Source of the DNA: Tillus elongatus
Taxonomy: Eukaryota > Arthropoda > Insecta > Coleoptera > Cleridae
Direction: 5' to 3'
Assembly (NCBI GenBank): GCA_964006375.1
Contig: OZ023263.1
Location: 131,220,954 to 131,284,953, forward strand
Length of the DNA: 64,000 bases
In this document: piece after piece, positions 23,022 through 35,846 of the stretch
How the letters are laid out: the number at the start of each line of letters is the position of its first letter
Position numbering within the stretch: the stretch's first letter is position 1
Made by a program: the position numbers and the translations under genes
Notes under the pieces: model-generated
What the model was told of the DNA's origin: nothing
The model's database searches: none
The model's input: the letters and a program-made list of their open reading frames with translations, nothing else

Positions 23022-25486
23022 GATATCGAGTTACAGATTATTTGATTTTTAACCATTAACGTCCCTTCATATTATATATGAGTTTTATCGAATTCGGCGG
23101 ACTTTCATTTTTTCGCAATTTTTCCATACTATGTCGTGTTCTTTTTTGAGCCAAAATTTTTTTGGTCTGAGATTAAGCTCAAATTGTGTCCGCCTATATT
23201 TTAAATCTAGTTAAATGTCGGAGTAAAATCAGTTCTTATGTAACTCAAGAATTTTTCAATTTAGAGAGGTTTGAAGACTGTTCCAAAAAAACAAAAATAT
23301 TTTTTTACAAAAACTATCACAATTCTAAAACTATTGCGGATATCGAGTTACAGATTATTTGATTTTTATCCATTAACGTTACTTCATATTATATATGAGT
23401 TTTATCGAATATGGCGGACTTTCATTTAATTTTGGTCTGAGATTAAGCTCAAATTGTGTTTGCACGTACTTTAACTTAGTTAAATGTCGGAATAAAATCA
23501 GTTCTTATGTAGCTCAAGAATTTTTCAATTTAGAGAGGTTTGAAGACTGTCCCAAAAAACTAAAATAATTTTCTACAAAAACTATCACAATTCTAAAACT
23601 ATTGCGGATATCGAGTTACAGATTATTTGATTTTTATCCATTAACGTTACTTCATATTATATATGAGTTTTATCGAATATGGCGGACTTTCATTTTTTCG
23701 CAATTTTTCCATACTATAAGTCGTGTTCTTTTTTGAGCCAAAATTTTTTTGGTTTGAGTATAAGCTTAAATTGTGTTTGCACATACTTTAAACTTAGTTA
23801 AATGTCGGAATAAAATCAGTTCTTATGTAACTCAAGAATTTTTCCATTTAGAGAGGTTTGAAGACTGTTCGAAAAAAACAAAAATAATTTTTTACAAAAA
23901 CTATCACAATTCTAAATCTATTGCGGATATCGAGTTACAGATTATTTGATTTTTATCCATTAACGTTACTTCATATTATATATGAGTTTTATCGAATATG
24001 GTGGACTTTCATTTTTTCGTGTTCTTTTTTGAGCCAAAATTTTTTTGGTTTGAGATTAAGCTCAAATTGTGTTTGCACATACTTTACACTTAGCTAAATG
24101 TCGGAATAAAATCAGTTCTTATGGTACTCAAAAATTTTTCAATTTAGAGAGGTTTGAAGACTGTTCGAAAGAAACAAAAAAAATTTTTTACAAAAACTAT
24201 CACAATTCTAAAACTATTTTGCAGATATCGAGTTACAGATTATTTGATTTTTATCCATTAACGTCCCTTCATATTATATATGAGTTTTATCGAATTTGGC
24301 GGACTTTCAGTTTTTCGCAATTTTTCCATTTCGTGTTCTTTTTTGGGCCAAAATTTTTTTGGTCTGAGACTAGGCTAAAATTGTGTCCGCCTAGACTTTA
24401 AACTTAGTTAAATTGCGGAGTAAAATCAGTTCTTATGTGACTCAATAATTTTTAAATTTAGAGAGGTTTGAAAACTGTTCCAAAAAAACAAAAATAATTT
24501 TCTATAAAAACTATCACAATTCTAAAACTATTGCGGATATCGAGTTACGGATTATTTGATTTTTATCCATTAACGTTACTTCATATTATATATGAGTTTT
24601 ATCGAATATGGCGGACTTTCATTTTTTCGCAATTTTTCCATACTTATAAGTCGTGTTCTTTTTTGGGCCAAAATTTTTTTGGTCTGAGATTAGGCTCAAA
24701 TTGTGTCCGCCTAGACTTTAAACTTAGTTAAATGTCGGAGTACAATCAGTTCTTATGTAACTCAAGAATTTCTCAATTTAGAGAGGTTTGAAGACTGTCC
24801 CAAAAAACTAAAATAATTTTCTACAAAAACTGTCACAATTCTAAAACTATTGCGGATATCGAGTTACAGGTTATTTGATTTTTATCGTTTAACGTTACTT
24901 CATATTATATATGAGTTTTATCGAATATGGCGGACTTTCATTTTTTCGCAATTTTTCCATACTATAGTCGTGTTCTTTTTTGAGCCAAAATTTTTTTGGT
25001 CTGAGATTAAGCACAAATTGTGTTTGCACTTACTTTAAACTTTGTTAAATGTCGGAATAAAATCAGTTCTTATGTAGCTCAAGAATTTTTCAATTTAGAG
25101 AGGTTTGAAGACTGTCCCAAAAAACTAAAATAATTTTCTACAAAAACTATCACAATTCTGAAACTATTGCCGATATCGAGTTACAGATTATTTGATTTTT
25201 ATCCATTAACGTTACTTCATATTATATATGAGTTTTATCGAATATGGCGGACTTTCATTTTTTCGCAATTTTTCCATACTATGGAGTCGTGTTCTTTTTT
25301 GAGCCAAAATTTTTTTGGTTTGAGATTAAGCTCAAATTGTGTTTGCACATACTTTAAACTTAGTTAAATGTCGGAATAAAATCAGTTCTTATGTAGTTCA
25401 AGAATTTTTCAATTTAGAGAGGTTTGAAAACTGTTCCAAAAAAACAAAAATAATTTTCTATCTATCACAATTCTAAAACTATTGCA

Positions 25487-25688
25487 GATATCGAGTTACA
25501 GATTATTTGATTTTTATCCAATAAAGTCCCTTCACATTATATATGAGTTTTATCGAATTCGGCGGACTTTAATTTTTTCGCAATTTTCCATTTTCCAAGA
25601 ATTTTTCAATTTAGAGAGGTTTGAAGACTGTTCGAAAAAAACAAAAATAATTTTTTACAAAAACTATCACAATTCTAAAACTATTGCA
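25487..25688 (+). repeat. Truncated 202 bp monomer, HOR3 only
   Basis: CCATTTTCCAAGAATTTTTC joins the left arm directly to the CAAGAATTTTT box. About 111 bp are missing compared with the matching unit of HOR1 (5034-5346). I found the junction nowhere else in the window, so this is a late deletion private to this block. Confidence 0.85.
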
Positions 25689-27255
25689 GATATCGAGTTG
25701 CAGATTATTTGATTTTTATCCATTAATTTCCCTTCATATTATATATGAGTTTTATCGAATTTGGCGGACTTTCATTTTTTCGCAATTACGTGTCGTGTCC
25801 TTTTTTGAGCCAAATTTTTTTTGGTCTGAGATTAAGCTCAAATTGTGTCCGCCTAGACTTTAAACTTAGTTAAATGTCGGAGTAAAATCAATTCTTATGT
25901 AACTCAAGAATTTTTAAATTTAGAGAGGTTTGAAAACTGTTCCAAAAAAAACAAAAATAATTTTCTATAGAAACTATCAAAATTCTAAAACTATTGCAGA
26001 TATCGAGTTACAGATTATTTGATTTTTATCCATTAACGTCCCTTCATATTATATATGAGTTTTATCGAATTCGGCGGACTTTAATTTTTTCGCAATTTTC
26101 CATAAGTCGTGTTCTTTTTTGAGCCAAAATTTTTTTGGTCTGAGATTAGGCTCAAATTGTGTCCGCCCATACTTTAAACTAAGTTAAATGTCGGAGTAAA
26201 ATCAGTTCTTATGTAACTCAAGAATTTTTCAATTTAGAGGTTTGAAGACTTCGAAAAAAACAAAAATAATTTTTTACAAAAACTATCACAATTCTAAAAC
26301 TAGTGCTGATATCGAGTTACAGATTATTTGATTTTTATCCATTATTGTCCCTTCATATTATATAGGAGTTTTATCGAATTTGGCGGACTTTCATTTTTTC
26401 GCAATTTTTCCATACTATATAAGTCGTGTTCTTTTTTGAGCCAAATTTTTTTTGGTCTGAGATTAAGCTCAAATTGTGTCCGTTTAGACTTTAAACTTAG
26501 TTAAATGTCGGAGTAAAATCAGTTCTTATGTAACTCAAGAATTTTTCAATTTAGAGAGGTTTGAAGACTGTTCGAAAAAAACAAAAATATTTTTTTACAA
26601 AAACTATCACAATTCTAAAACTATTGCAGATATCGAGTTGCAGATTATTTGATTTTTATCCATTAACGTCCCTTCATATTATATATGAGTTTTATCGAAT
26701 TTGGCGGACTTTCATTTTCTCGCAATTTTTCCATACATCGTGTTCTTTTTTGAGCCAAATTTTTTTTGGTCTGAGATTAAGCTCAAATTGTGTTTGCACA
26801 TACTTTAAATCTAGTTAAATGTCGGAATAAAATCAGTTCTTATGTAGTTCAAGAATTTTTCAATTTAGAGAGATTTGAAAACTGTTCCAAAAAAACAAAA
26901 ATAATTTTCTATAAAAACTATCACAATTCTAAAACTATTGCAGATATCGAGTTACAGATTATTTGATTTTCATCCATTAACGTCCCTTCATATTATATAT
27001 GAGTTTTATCGAATTCGGCGGACTTTAATTTTTTCGCAATTTTCCATAAGTCGTGTTCTTTTTTGAGCCAAAATTTTTTTGGTCTGAGATTAAGCTCAAA
27101 TTGTGTTTGCACATACTTTAAACTTAGTTAAATGTCGGAATAAAATAAGTTCTTGTGTAGCTCAAGAATTTTTCAATTTAGAGAGGTTTGAAAACTGTTC
27201 CAAAAAAACAAAAATAATTTTCTACAAAAACTATCACAATTCTAAAACTATTGCC

Positions 27256-27488
27256 GATATCGAGTTACCGATTTTTCCATAAGTCGTGTTCTTTTTTGAG
27301 CCAAAATTTTTTTGGTCTGAGATTAAGCTCAAATTGTGTCCGCCCATACTTTAAACTCAGTTAAATGTTGGAGTAAAATCAGTTCTTATGTAACTCAAGA
27401 ATTTTTCAATTTAGAGAGGTTTGAAGACTGTTCGAAAAAAACAAAAATAATTTTTTACAAAAACTATCACAATTCTAAAACTATTGCA
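27256..27488 (+). repeat. 233 bp deleted monomer (HOR3 copy)
   Basis: GAGTTACCGATTTTTCCATA shows that about 80 bp between the GAGTTAC box and the TTTTCCATA site are missing. The identical junction is at 40874 in HOR5, 51031 in HOR6 and 62832 in HOR7. It is absent from HOR1 and HOR2, so it is a shared derived marker that links the right part of HOR3 to the HOR5-7 group. Confidence 0.85.
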
Positions 27489-28115
27489 GATATCGAGTTA
27501 CAGATTATTTGATTTTTATCCATTAACGTCCCTTCATATTATATGAGTTTTATCGAATTTGGCGGACTTTCATTTTTTCGCAATTTTTCCATATAAGTCG
27601 TGTTCTTTTTTGGGCCAAATTTTTTTTGGTCTGAGACTAGGCTCAAATTGTGTCCGCCTAGACTTTAAACTTAGTTAAATGTCGGAGTAAAATCAGTTCT
27701 TATGTAACTCAAGAATTTTTCAATTTAGAGAGGTTTGAAGACTGTTCGAAAAAAACAAAAATAATTTTTTACAAAAACTATCACAATTCTAAAACTATTG
27801 CAGATATCGAGTTACAGATTATTTGATTTTTATCCATTAACGTCCCTTCATATTATATGAGTTTTATCGAATTTGGCGGACTTTCATTTTTTCGCAATTT
27901 TTCCATATAAGTCGTGTTCTTTTTTGGGCCAAATTTTTTTTGGTCTGAGACTAGGCTCAAATTGTGTCCGCCTAGACTTTAAACTTAGTTAAATGTCGGA
28001 GTAAAATCAGTTCTTATGTAGCTCAAGAATTTTTCAATTTAGAGAGGTTTGAAGACTGTCCCAAAAAACTAAAATAATTTTCTACAAAAACTATCACAAT
28101 TCTAAAACTATTGCG
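27489..28115 (+). repeat. Two near-identical 314 bp units (HOR3)
   Basis: Adjacent units of 314 and 313 bp share CCATATAAGTCG, TTTTGGGCCAAATTT and GAGACTAGGCTC. They look nearly identical to each other, whereas typical neighbouring monomers differ at many sites. The equivalent run has three units in HOR5 and two in HOR6. Confidence 0.85.
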
Positions 28116-29019
28116 GATATCGAGTTACAGGTTATTTGATTTTTATCCATTAACATTACTTCATATTATATATGAGTTTTATCGAATATGGCGGACTTTC
28201 ATTTTTTCGCAATTTTTCCATACTATAGTCGTGTTCTTTTTTGAGCCAAAATTTTTTTGGTCTGAGATTAAGCTCAAATTGTGTTTGCACATACTTTAAA
28301 CTTAGTTAAATGTCGGAATAAAATCAGTTCTTATGTAGCTCAAGAATTTTTCAATTTAGAGAGGTTTGAAGACTGTCCCAAAAAACTGAAATAATTTTCT
28401 ACAAAAACTATCACAATTCTGAAACTATTGCCGATATCAAGTTACAGATTATTTGATTTTTATCCATTAACGTTACTTCATATTATATGAGTTTTATCGA
28501 ATATGGCGGACTTTCATTTTATCGCAATTTTTCCATACTATGGAGTCGTGTTCTTTTTTGAGCCAAAATTTTTTTGGTTTGAGATTAAGCTCAAATTGTT
28601 TGCACATACTTTAAACTTAGTTAAATGTCGGAGTAAAATCAGTTCTTATGTAACTCAAGAATTTTTCAATTTAGAGAGGTTTGAAGACTGTTCGAAAAAA
28701 ACAAAAATAATTGTTTACAAAAACTATCACAATTCTAAAACTATTGCAGATATCGAGTTGCAGATTATTTGATTTTTATCCATTAACGTCCCTTCATATT
28801 ATATATGAGTTTTATCGAATTTGGCGGACTTTCATTTTTTCGCAATTTTTCCATACTATGTCGTGTTTTTTTGAGCCAAAATTTTTTTGGTCTGAGATTA
28901 AGCTCAAATTGTGTTTGCACATACTTTAAATCTAGTTAAATGTCGGAATAAAATCAGTTCTTATGTAGCTCAAGAATTTTTCAATTTAGAGAGGTTTGAA
29001 GACTGTTCGAAAAAAACAA

Positions 29020-29060
29020 AAATAATTTTCTATAAAAATTGTGTTTGCACATACTTTAAA
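29020..29060 (+). repeat. Fused monomer junction in HOR3
   Basis: TTCTATAAAAATTGTGTTTG joins the A-rich end of one unit to the AAATTGTGTTTGCAC box of another. The distance between flanking GATATC sites is 444 bp (28749 to 29193), so about 190 bp are missing. I saw this junction nowhere else in the window. Confidence 0.8.
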
Positions 29061-30238
29061 CTTAGTTAAATGTCGGAATAAAATTAGTTCCTATGTAGCT
29101 CAAGAATTTTTCAATTTAGAGAGGTTTGAAGACTGTCCCAAAAAACTAAAATAATTTTCTACAAAAACTATCACAATTCTAAAACTATTGCCGATATCGA
29201 GTTACAGATTATTTGATTTTTATCCATTAACGTTACTTCAAATTATATATGAGTTTTATCGAATATGGCGGACTTTCATTTTTCCATACTAGAAGTCGTG
29301 TTCTTTTTTGGGCCAAAATTTTTTTGGTCTGAGATTAGGCTCAAATTGTGTCCGCCTAGACTTTAAATTTAGTTAAATGTCGGAATAAAATCAGTTCTTA
29401 TGTAGCTCAAGAATTTTTCAATTTAGAGAGGTTTGAAGACTGTCCCAAAAAACTGAAATAATTTTCTACAAAAACTATCACAATTCTGAAACTATTGCCG
29501 ATATCGAGTTACAGATTATTTGATTTTTATCCATTAACGTTACTTCATATTATATGAGTTTTATCGAATATGGCGGACTTTCATTTTTTCGCAATTTTTC
29601 CATACTATGGAGTCGTGTTCTTTTTTGAGCCAAAATTTTTTTGGTTTCAGATTAAGCTCAAATTGTTTGCACATACTTTAAACTTAGTTAAATGTCGGAG
29701 TAAAATCAGTTCTTATGTAACTCAAGAATTTTTCAATTTAGAGAGGTTTGAAGACTGTTCGAAAAAAACAAAAATAATTGTTTACAAAAACTATCACAAT
29801 TCTAAAACTATTGCAGATATCGAGTTGCAGATTATTTGATTTTTATCCATTAACGTCCCTTCATATTATATATGAGTTTTATCGAATTTGGCGGACTTTC
29901 ATTTTTTCGCAATTTTTCCATACTATGTCGTGTTTTTTTGAGCCAAAATTTTTTTGGTCTGAGATTAAGCTCAAATTGTGTTTGCACATACTTTAAACTT
30001 AGTTAAATGTCGGAATAAAATCAGTTCTTATGTAGCTCAAGAATTTTTCAATTTAGAGAGGTTTGAAGACTGTCCCAAAAAAGTAAAATAATTTTCTACA
30101 AAAACTATCACAATTCTAAAACTATTGCGGATATCGAGTTACAGATTATTTGATTTTTATCCATTAACGTTACTTCATATTATATATGAGTTTTATCGAA
30201 TATGGCGAACTTTCATTTTTTAGCAATTTTTCCATACT

Positions 30239-30605
30239 ACATGAACAGCTGTTTATCGGCGTACGAAAGATTCAAGGTGAATGACATCGCTTTGTTGTAC
30301 GATCAATACGCACCCCGACTAACGTGGAAGATGGTGCGAATTAGCCAAGTTTACCATGGTAGAGATGGAAGAACTCGAGCCTGCGAGGTCCAACTTCCCA
30401 GTGGAACATTACTTCGAAGGCCTATACAGTTGCTATATCCATTAGAACTTCCTACCGTCCCCCCCGAGGATGTAGAAAATATATTAAAGGTCCCTGGTTC
30501 GTTCATAATTGTCTATTGGAAATATTGGCTCCAGCGTTATATTTTCACAATGCGTTACACTTAAATTGGTAGTAAAGGGCTCGAGTTCACTTAAAAACAT
30601 ATCTA
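30239..30605 (+). mobile_element. BEL/Pao retrotransposon fragment, copy 3
   Basis: This copy has a seven-C run, so the frame reads on as PPEDVENILKVPG and stops at 30564. The left junction is CCATACTACATG. This lets the upstream satellite frame (ATG at 30202, MANFHFLAIFPYY) run into the insert without a stop, giving a 120-residue chimeric open frame. I regard that fusion as accidental. Compared with the family the domain is N-terminally truncated, and nothing upstream belongs to BEL/Pao. Confidence 0.84.
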
Positions 30606-30777
30606 AAGTCGTGTTCTTTTTTGAGACAAAATTTTTTTGGTCTGAGATTAAGTTCAAATTTTGTTTGCACATACTTTAAACTTAGTTAAATGTCGGAATA
30701 AAATCAGTTCTTATGTAGCTCAAGAATTTTTCAATTTAGAGAGGTTTGAAAACTGTTCCAAAAAAACAAAAATAATT

Positions 30778-33700
30778 TTCTATAAAAACTATCACAATTC
30801 TAAAACTATTGCAGATATCGAGTTACAGATTATTTGATTTTTATCCATTAACGTCCCTTCATATTATATATGAGTTATATCGAATTTGGCGGACTTTCAT
30901 TTTTTACAACTTTTCCATACTATGTCGTGTTCTTTTTTGAGCCAAAATTTTGTTGGTCTGAGATTAAGCTCAAATTGTGTCCGCCCATACTTTAAACTTA
31001 GTTAAATGTCGGAGTAAAATCAGTTCTTATGTAACTCAAGAATTTTTCAATTTAGAGAGGTTTGAAGACTGTTCGAAAAAAACAAAAATAATTTTCTATA
31101 AAAACTATCACAATTCTAAAACTATTGCAGATATCGAGTTACAGATTATTTGATTTGTATCCATTAACGTCCCTTCATATTATATGAGTTTTATCGAATT
31201 CGGCGGACTTTCATTTGTTCGCAATTTTTCCATACTATGTCGTGTTCTTTTTTGAGCCAAAATTTGTTTGGTCTGAGATTAAGCTCAAATTGTGTCCGCC
31301 CATACTTTAAACTTAGTTAAATGTCGGAGTAAAATCAGTTCTTATGTAACTCAAGAATTTTTCAATTTAGAGAGGTTTGAAGACTGTTCGAAAAAAACAA
31401 AAATAATTTTTTACAAAAACTATCACAATTCTAAATCTATTGCGGATATCAAGTTACAGATTATTTGATTTTTATCCATTAACGTTACTTCATATTATAT
31501 ATGAGCTTTATCGAATATGGCGGACTTTCATTTTTTCGCAATTTTTCCATACTATAGTCGTGTTCTTTTTTGAGCCAAAATTTTTTTGGTCTGAGATTAA
31601 GCTCAAATTGTGTCCGCCTAGACTTTAAACATAGTTAAATGTCGGAGTCAAATCAGTTCTTATGTAGCTCAAGAATTTTTCAATTTAGAGAGGTTTGAAA
31701 ACTGTTCCAAAAAAACAAAAATTATTTTCTATAAAAACTATCACAATTCTAAAACTATTGCAGATATCCAGTTACAGATTATTTGATTTTTATCCATTAA
31801 CGTCCCTTCATATTATATATGAGTTTTATCGAATTCGGCGGACTTTCATTTTTTCGGAATTTTTCCATATTTAAGTCGTGTTCTTTTTTGAGCCAAAATT
31901 TTTTTGGTCTGAGATTAAGCACAAATTGTGTCTGCCCATACTTTAAACTAGTTAAATGTCGGAGTAAAATCAGTTCTTATGTAACTCAAGAATTTTTCAA
32001 TTTAGAGAGGTTTGAAGACTGTTCGAAAAAAACAAAAATAATTTTTTACAAAAACTATCACAATTCTAAAACTATTGCAGATATCGAGTTACAGATTATT
32101 TGATTTTTATCCATTAACGTCCCTTCATATTATATATGCGTTTTATCGAATTTGGCGGACTTTCATTTTTTCGCAATTTTTCCTTACTATACTATACAAA
32201 GTCGTGTTCTTTTTTGAGCCAAAATTTTTTTGGTCTGAGATTAAGCTCAAATTGTGTCCGCCCATACTTTAAACTTAGTTAAATGTCGGAGTAAAATCAG
32301 TTCTTATGTAGCTCAAGAATTTTTCAATTTAGAGAGGTTTGAAAACTGTTCGAAAAAAACAAAAATAATTTTTTTATAAAAACTATCACAATTCTAAAAC
32401 TATTGCAGATATCGAGTTACAGATTATTTGATTTTTATCCATTAACGTCCCTTCATATTATATATGAGTTTTATCGAATTCGGCGGACTTTCATTTTTTC
32501 GCAATTTTTCCATACTGTCGTGGTCTTTTTTGAGCCAAAATTTTTTTGGTCTGAGATTAAGCTCAAATTGTGTCCGCCCATACTTTAAACTTAGTTAAAT
32601 GTTGGAGTAAAATCAGTTCTTATGTAACTCAAGAATTTTTCAATTTAGAGAGGTTTGAAGACTGTTCGGAAAAAACAAAAATAATTTTTTACAAAAACTA
32701 TCACAATTCTAAAACTATTGCAGATATCGAGTTACAGATTATTTGATTTTTATCCATTAACGTCCCTTCATATTATATATGAGTTTTATCGAATTTGGCG
32801 GACTTTCATTTTTTCGCAATTTTTCCATACTATGTCGTGTTTTTTTGAGCCAAAATTTTTTTGGTCTGAGATTAAGCTCAAATTGTGTTTGCACATACTT
32901 TAAACTTAGTTAAATGTCGGAATAAAGTCAGTTCTTATGTAGCTCAAGAATTTTTCAATTTAGAGAGGTTTGAAAACTGTTCGAAAAAAACAAAAATAAT
33001 TTTTTACAAAAACTATCACAATTCTAAAACTATTGCAGATATCGAGTTACAGATTATTTGATTTTTATCCATTAACGTCCCTTCATATTATATATGAGTT
33101 TTATCGAATTCGGCGGACTTTCATTTTTTCGCAATTTTTCCATACTGTCGTGTTCTTTTTTGAGCCAAAATTTTTTTGGTCTGAGATTAAGCTCAAATTG
33201 TGTCCGCCCATACTTTAAACTTACTTAAATGTCGGAGTAAAATCAGTTCTTATGTAACTCAAGAATTTTTCAATTTAGAGGTTTGAAGACTGTTCGAAAA
33301 AAACAAAAATAATTTTTTACAAAAACTATCACAATTCTAAAACTAGTGCTGATATCGAGTTACAGATTATTTGATTTTTATCCATTATTGTCCCTTCATA
33401 TTATATAGGAGTTTTATCGAATTTGGCGGACTTTCATTTTTTCGCAATGTTTCCATACTTATATGTCGTGTTCTTTTTTGAGCCAAATTTTTTTTGGTCT
33501 GAGATTAAGCTCAAATTGTGTCCGCCTAGACTTTAAACTTAGTTAAATGTCGGAGTAAAATCAGTTCTTATGTAACTCAAGAATTTTTCAATTTAGAGAG
33601 GTTTGAAGACTGTTCGAAAAAAACAAAAATATTTTTTTACAAAAACTATCACAATTCTAAAACTATTGCAGATATCGAGTTGCAGATTATTTGATTTTTA

Positions 33701-35846
33701 TCCATTAACGTCCCTTCATATTATATATGAGTTTTATCGAATTTGGCGGACTTTCATTTTTTCGCAATTTTTCCATACATGTCGTGTTCTTTTTTGAGCC
33801 AAATTTTTTTTGGTCTGAGACTAGGCTCAAATTGTGTCCGCCTAGACTTTAAACTTAGTTAAATGTCGGAGTAAAATCAGTTCTTATGTAGCTCAAGAAT
33901 TTTTCAATTTAGAGAGGTTTGAAGACTGTCCCAAAAAACTAAAATAATTTTCTACAAAAACTATCACAATTCTAAAACTATTGCGGATATCGAGTTACAG
34001 GTTATTTGATTTTTATCCATTAACATTACTTCATATTATATATGAGTTTTATCGAATATGGCGGACTTTCATTTTTTCGCAATTTTTCCAATTTTTCGTG
34101 TTCTTTTTTGAGCCAAAATTTTTTTGGTCTGAGATTAAGCTCAAATTGTGTTTGCACATACTTTAAACTTAGTTAAATGTCGGAATAAAATCAGTTCTTA
34201 TGTAGCTCAAGAATTTTTCAATTTAGAGAGGTTTGAAGACTGTCCCAAAAAACTTAAATAATTTTCTACAAAAACTATCACAATTCTGAAACTATTGCCG
34301 ATATCGAGTTACAGATTATTTGATTTTTATCCATTAACGTTACTTCATATTATATGAGTTTTATCGAATATGGCGGACTTTCATTTTTTCGCAATTTTTC
34401 CATACTATGGAGTCGTGTTCTTTTTTGAGCCAAAATTTTTTTGGTTTGAGATTAAGCTCAAATTGTTTGCACATACTTTAAACTTAGTTAAATGTCGGAG
34501 TAAAATCAGTTCTTATGTAACTCAAGAATTTTTCAATTTAGAGAGGTTTGAAGACTTTTCGAAAAAAACAAAAATAATTTTTTACAAAAACTATCACAAT
34601 TCTAAAACTATTGCAGATATCGAGTTGCAGATTATTTGATTTTTATCCATTAACGTCCCTTCATATTATATATGAGTTTTATCGAATTTGGCGGACATTC
34701 ATTTTTTCGCAATTTTTCCATACTATGTCGTGTTTTTTTGAGCCAAAATTTTTTTGGTCTGAGATTAAGCTCAAATTGTGTTTGCACATACTTTAAACTT
34801 AGTTAAATGTCGGAATAAAATCAGTTCTTATGTAGCTCAAGAATTTTTCAATTTAGAGAGGTTTGAAGACTGTCCCAAAAAACTAAAATAATTTTCTACA
34901 AAAACTATCACAATTCTAAAACTATTGCCGATATCGAGTTACAGATTATTTGATTTTTATCCATTAACGTTACTTCAAATTATATATGAGTTTTATCGAA
35001 TATGGCGGACTTTCATTTAATTTTGATCTGAGATTGAGCTCAAATTGTGTTTGCACATACTTTAAACTTAGTTAAATGTCGGAATAAAATCAGTTCTTAT
35101 GTAGCTCAAGAATTTTTCAATTTAGAGAGGTTTGAAGACTGTCCCAAAAAAGTAAAATAATTTTCTACAAAAACTATCACAATTCTAAAACTATTGCGGA
35201 TATCGAGTTACAGATTATTTGATTTTTATCCATTAACGTTACTTCATATTATATATGAGTTTTATCGAATATGGCGAACTTTCATTTTTTAGCAATTTTT
35301 CCATACTACATGAACAGCTGTTTATCGGCGTACGAAAGATTCAAGGTGAATGACATCGCTTTGTTGTACGATCAATACGCACCCCGACTAACGTGGAAGA
35401 TGGTGCGAATTAGCCAAGTTTACCATGGTAGAGATGGAAGAACTCGAGCCTGCGAGGTCCAACTTCCCAGTGGAACATTACTTCGAAGGCCTATACAGTT
35501 GCTATATCCATTAGAACTTCCTACCGTCCCCCCCGAGGATGTAGAAAATATATTAAAGGTCCCTGGTTCGTTCATAATTGTCTATTGGAAATATTGGCTC
35601 CAGCGTTATATTTTCACAATGCGTTACACTTAAATTGGTAGTAAAGGGCTCGAGTTCACTTAAAAACATATCTAAAGTCGTGTTCTTTTTTGAGACAAAA
35701 TTTTTTTGGTCTGAGATTAAGTTCAAATTTTGTTTGCACATACTTTAAACTTAGTTAAATGTCGGAATAAAATCAGTTCTTATGTAGCTCAAGAATTTTT
35801 CAATTTAGAGAGGTTTGAAAACTGTTCCAAAAAAACAAAAATAATT
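30778..35846 (+). repeat. HOR block 4 (5069 bp, shortest, 15 monomers)
   Basis: This is the shortest insert-to-insert period. I counted 15 monomers, with landmarks from about 30814 to 35206, followed by insert copy 4 (35310-35674). The left half shares the run containing the ACTATACTATACAAAG indel (near 32185-32200) with the start of HOR7. The right half shares units with HOR3 (units near 28.1-28.9 kb) and ends like HOR5. It may be a deletion derivative of a longer HOR, because unit types present in the middle of HOR5 and HOR6 are absent here. Confidence 0.88.
35308..35674 (+). mobile_element. BEL/Pao retrotransposon fragment, copy 4
   Basis: By eye this copy is the same as copy 3: seven-C run, CCATACTACATG left junction and a chimeric open frame of 120 residues from 35271 to 35633. 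It lies only 5069 bp after copy 3, the closest spacing of any two copies. The similarity suggests that HOR3 and HOR4 share a recent ancestor at this end. Confidence 0.84.

Larger units (their letters stand above)
20790..30777 (+). repeat. HOR block 3 (9988 bp)
   Basis: This block is collinear with HOR1 from its start to about 26.9 kb, with one monomer missing at 22.7 kb. After 27.2 kb it differs from HOR1 and instead shows units also found in HOR5 and HOR6: the 233 bp unit at 27256 and the paired 314 bp units at 27489-28115. Its right third is therefore a mosaic between the two HOR groups. It ends with insert copy 3 (30241-30605). It carries two private large deletions: a 202 bp monomer at 25487-25688 and a fused unit with its junction near 29037. 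By length it contains about 31 monomers. Confidence 0.88.
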